Assembly: GCA_003501385.1 (NCBI GenBank)
Contig: DNPN01000063.1
Location: forward strand, 1-6,948
Length of the DNA stretch: 6,948 bases
Source: Rhizobium sp.
GTDB taxonomy: Bacteria; Pseudomonadota; Alphaproteobacteria; Rhizobiales; Rhizobiaceae
Direction of reading: 5' to 3'
Below are positions 6,274 to 6,948 of the stretch, one piece after another (the first letter of the stretch is position 1; every line of letters starts with the position of its first letter). Position numbers and translations under genes: made by a program. A model generated the notes under the pieces. The model did no database searches. It was not told the DNA's origin and saw only the letters and a list, made by a program, of their open reading frames with translations.

Positions 6274-6948
6274 TAAACCTTCACCTCACCCGCCGATGTC
6301 TCTTCCTCTCGTATCTTGAAATAGGACAGTAATTTTGTGGTCACGCTGGCAAACAGCGTGACATCATTGCCGATGGCAACAAATGTTGCTCCTAAACTCA
6401 TATAGCGCCGGGCAAGCACCAGATCGCCGATCAAAATACCCGCCGCTTTGCCGTGGGACTGGATCCGCAAGAGTGCCCTTTCCACCTCTGGCGCACCCGG
6501 CTTACCGAGATGGCCCATATCGGCAGCAAGATCCGCCGGGCCAATGAAAACACCATCAACACCGTCTACCGAGGCAATATCATCCAGCGCTGCAAGACCG
6601 GCCCGGCTCTCGATTTGCAAAAGCAGGCAGATCTCATCAATTGCCGTCTGCAAATAATCAGGAATGCGATTGAAACGTGATGCCCTGGCCACAGCCGTGC
6701 CCACCCCGCGCACCCCATGGGGCGGGTAACGGGACGGCCTTGACCATGGCTTCAGCCTGCTCCCTGCTTTCCACCATGGGAATAAGCAACGTCTGTGCGT
6801 CAATGTCGAGCATTTGCTTGACCATCCATGTTTCACCCATCGGCAGACGGATAACCCCGTGGCTGGAAGAACCCTTCATGGCTTGCAACTGCGTCATTAG
6901 AGTCTGTCAGGTTCAGATTGAACCACAGTACACGACGCAAATGTTTCT
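6270..6948 (-). pseudogene. Broken HpcH/HpaI-family aldolase (GarL/HpaI-like), frameshifted and N-terminally incomplete
   Basis: Intact members are class II pyruvate aldolases, such as 4-hydroxy-2-oxoheptanedioate or 2-dehydro-3-deoxyglucarate aldolase, about 255-265 residues long. Here two frames together give 208 residues. The first (6897-6736) reads MTQLQAMKGSS, VIRLPMGETWMVKQMLD, QTLLIPMVES, ending AMVKA. After one extra base at about 6735 the family sequence resumes from 6734 as SRYPPHGVRGVGTAVARASR, LLQIESRAG, GVDGVFIGPADLAADMG, and ends VKVY at the stop 6272-6270. The active-site Arg (VIRLP) and the metal-ligand Glu (QIES) and Asp (PADL) positions are kept. The first 50 or so residues, with the catalytic His of the usual DGEHAPND segment, are absent: in-frame TGAs lie at 6909-6907 and 6915-6913. 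The segment PEVERALLRIQSHGK seems about four residues shorter than in relatives. The gene is almost surely inactive unless the frameshift is a sequencing error. Confidence 0.85.
6910..6924. repeat. Short perfect inverted repeat GGTTCA-gat-TGAACC at the broken 5' side of the aldolase
   Basis: Two 6-bp arms separated by three bases, just where similarity to the aldolase stops. It may belong to the end of an inserted element whose body lies beyond the window, or be chance. There is too little sequence to decide. Confidence 0.3.

Noticed and set aside
6270..6836. 188-residue aldolase starting at 6836 as an intact gene
   Set aside because: Its first 34 residues or so are out-of-frame translation of the aldolase N-terminal part; real similarity starts at SRYPPHG (6734).
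1..6948. CRISPR array, tRNA or rRNA, defence island or prophage genes
   Set aside because: No regularly spaced repeats, no cloverleaf or rRNA-like stretches, and no such proteins in any frame.

Overview
The window looks like chromosomal DNA of an alphaproteobacterium, most likely of the Rhizobium/Agrobacterium/Brucella group (Hyphomicrobiales). This is inferred from the protein flavour, the moderately high GC, and a perfect intergenic palindrome (6231-6273) of a type I recall being common between rhizobial genes. No rRNA, tRNA or plasmid or phage hallmark gene is present, so a genus cannot be named.

Layout. Positions 1-1091 (+ strand) hold the 3' part of an AGE-family sugar epimerase/isomerase gene that begins before the window. 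Only 13 bases separate it from a convergent three-gene operon on the minus strand, read from right to left: a HlyD/YhiI-type periplasmic adaptor (5973-4945), an RbbA-type protein fusing two ABC ATPase domains to one ABC-2 permease domain (4948-2228), and a stand-alone ABC-2 permease of YhhJ type (2226-1105). The first two genes overlap by ATGA and the last two are one base apart. Gene order and the three lengths (342, 906 and 373 residues) match the E. coli yhiI-rbbA-yhhJ locus. Positions 5974-6230 are non-coding and contain short palindromes that could be operators for this operon. Positions 6231-6273 form a strong hairpin. From 6270 to the right edge lies an HpcH/HpaI-family aldolase gene on the minus strand that is broken: it has a frameshift near 6735 and lacks its N-terminal part.

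How the genes work together. One RbbA chain carries both nucleotide-binding domains and one membrane domain. YhhJ carries only the other membrane domain. Together they would make a complete exporter with 1:1 stoichiometry, and the YhiI-like protein would bridge it across the periplasm, probably to a TolC-type outer membrane channel encoded elsewhere. The two ATP sites are predicted to be unequal: one canonical and one degenerate. The substrate cannot be read from the sequence. E. coli RbbA has also been described as a ribosome-bound ATPase, so its role may not be transport alone.

The window is mostly a known operon type. The points most worth a second look are the asymmetric ATPase, the decayed aldolase with a possible insertion junction at its 5' side, the hairpin that contains the aldolase stop codon, and the palindromes upstream of the operon.
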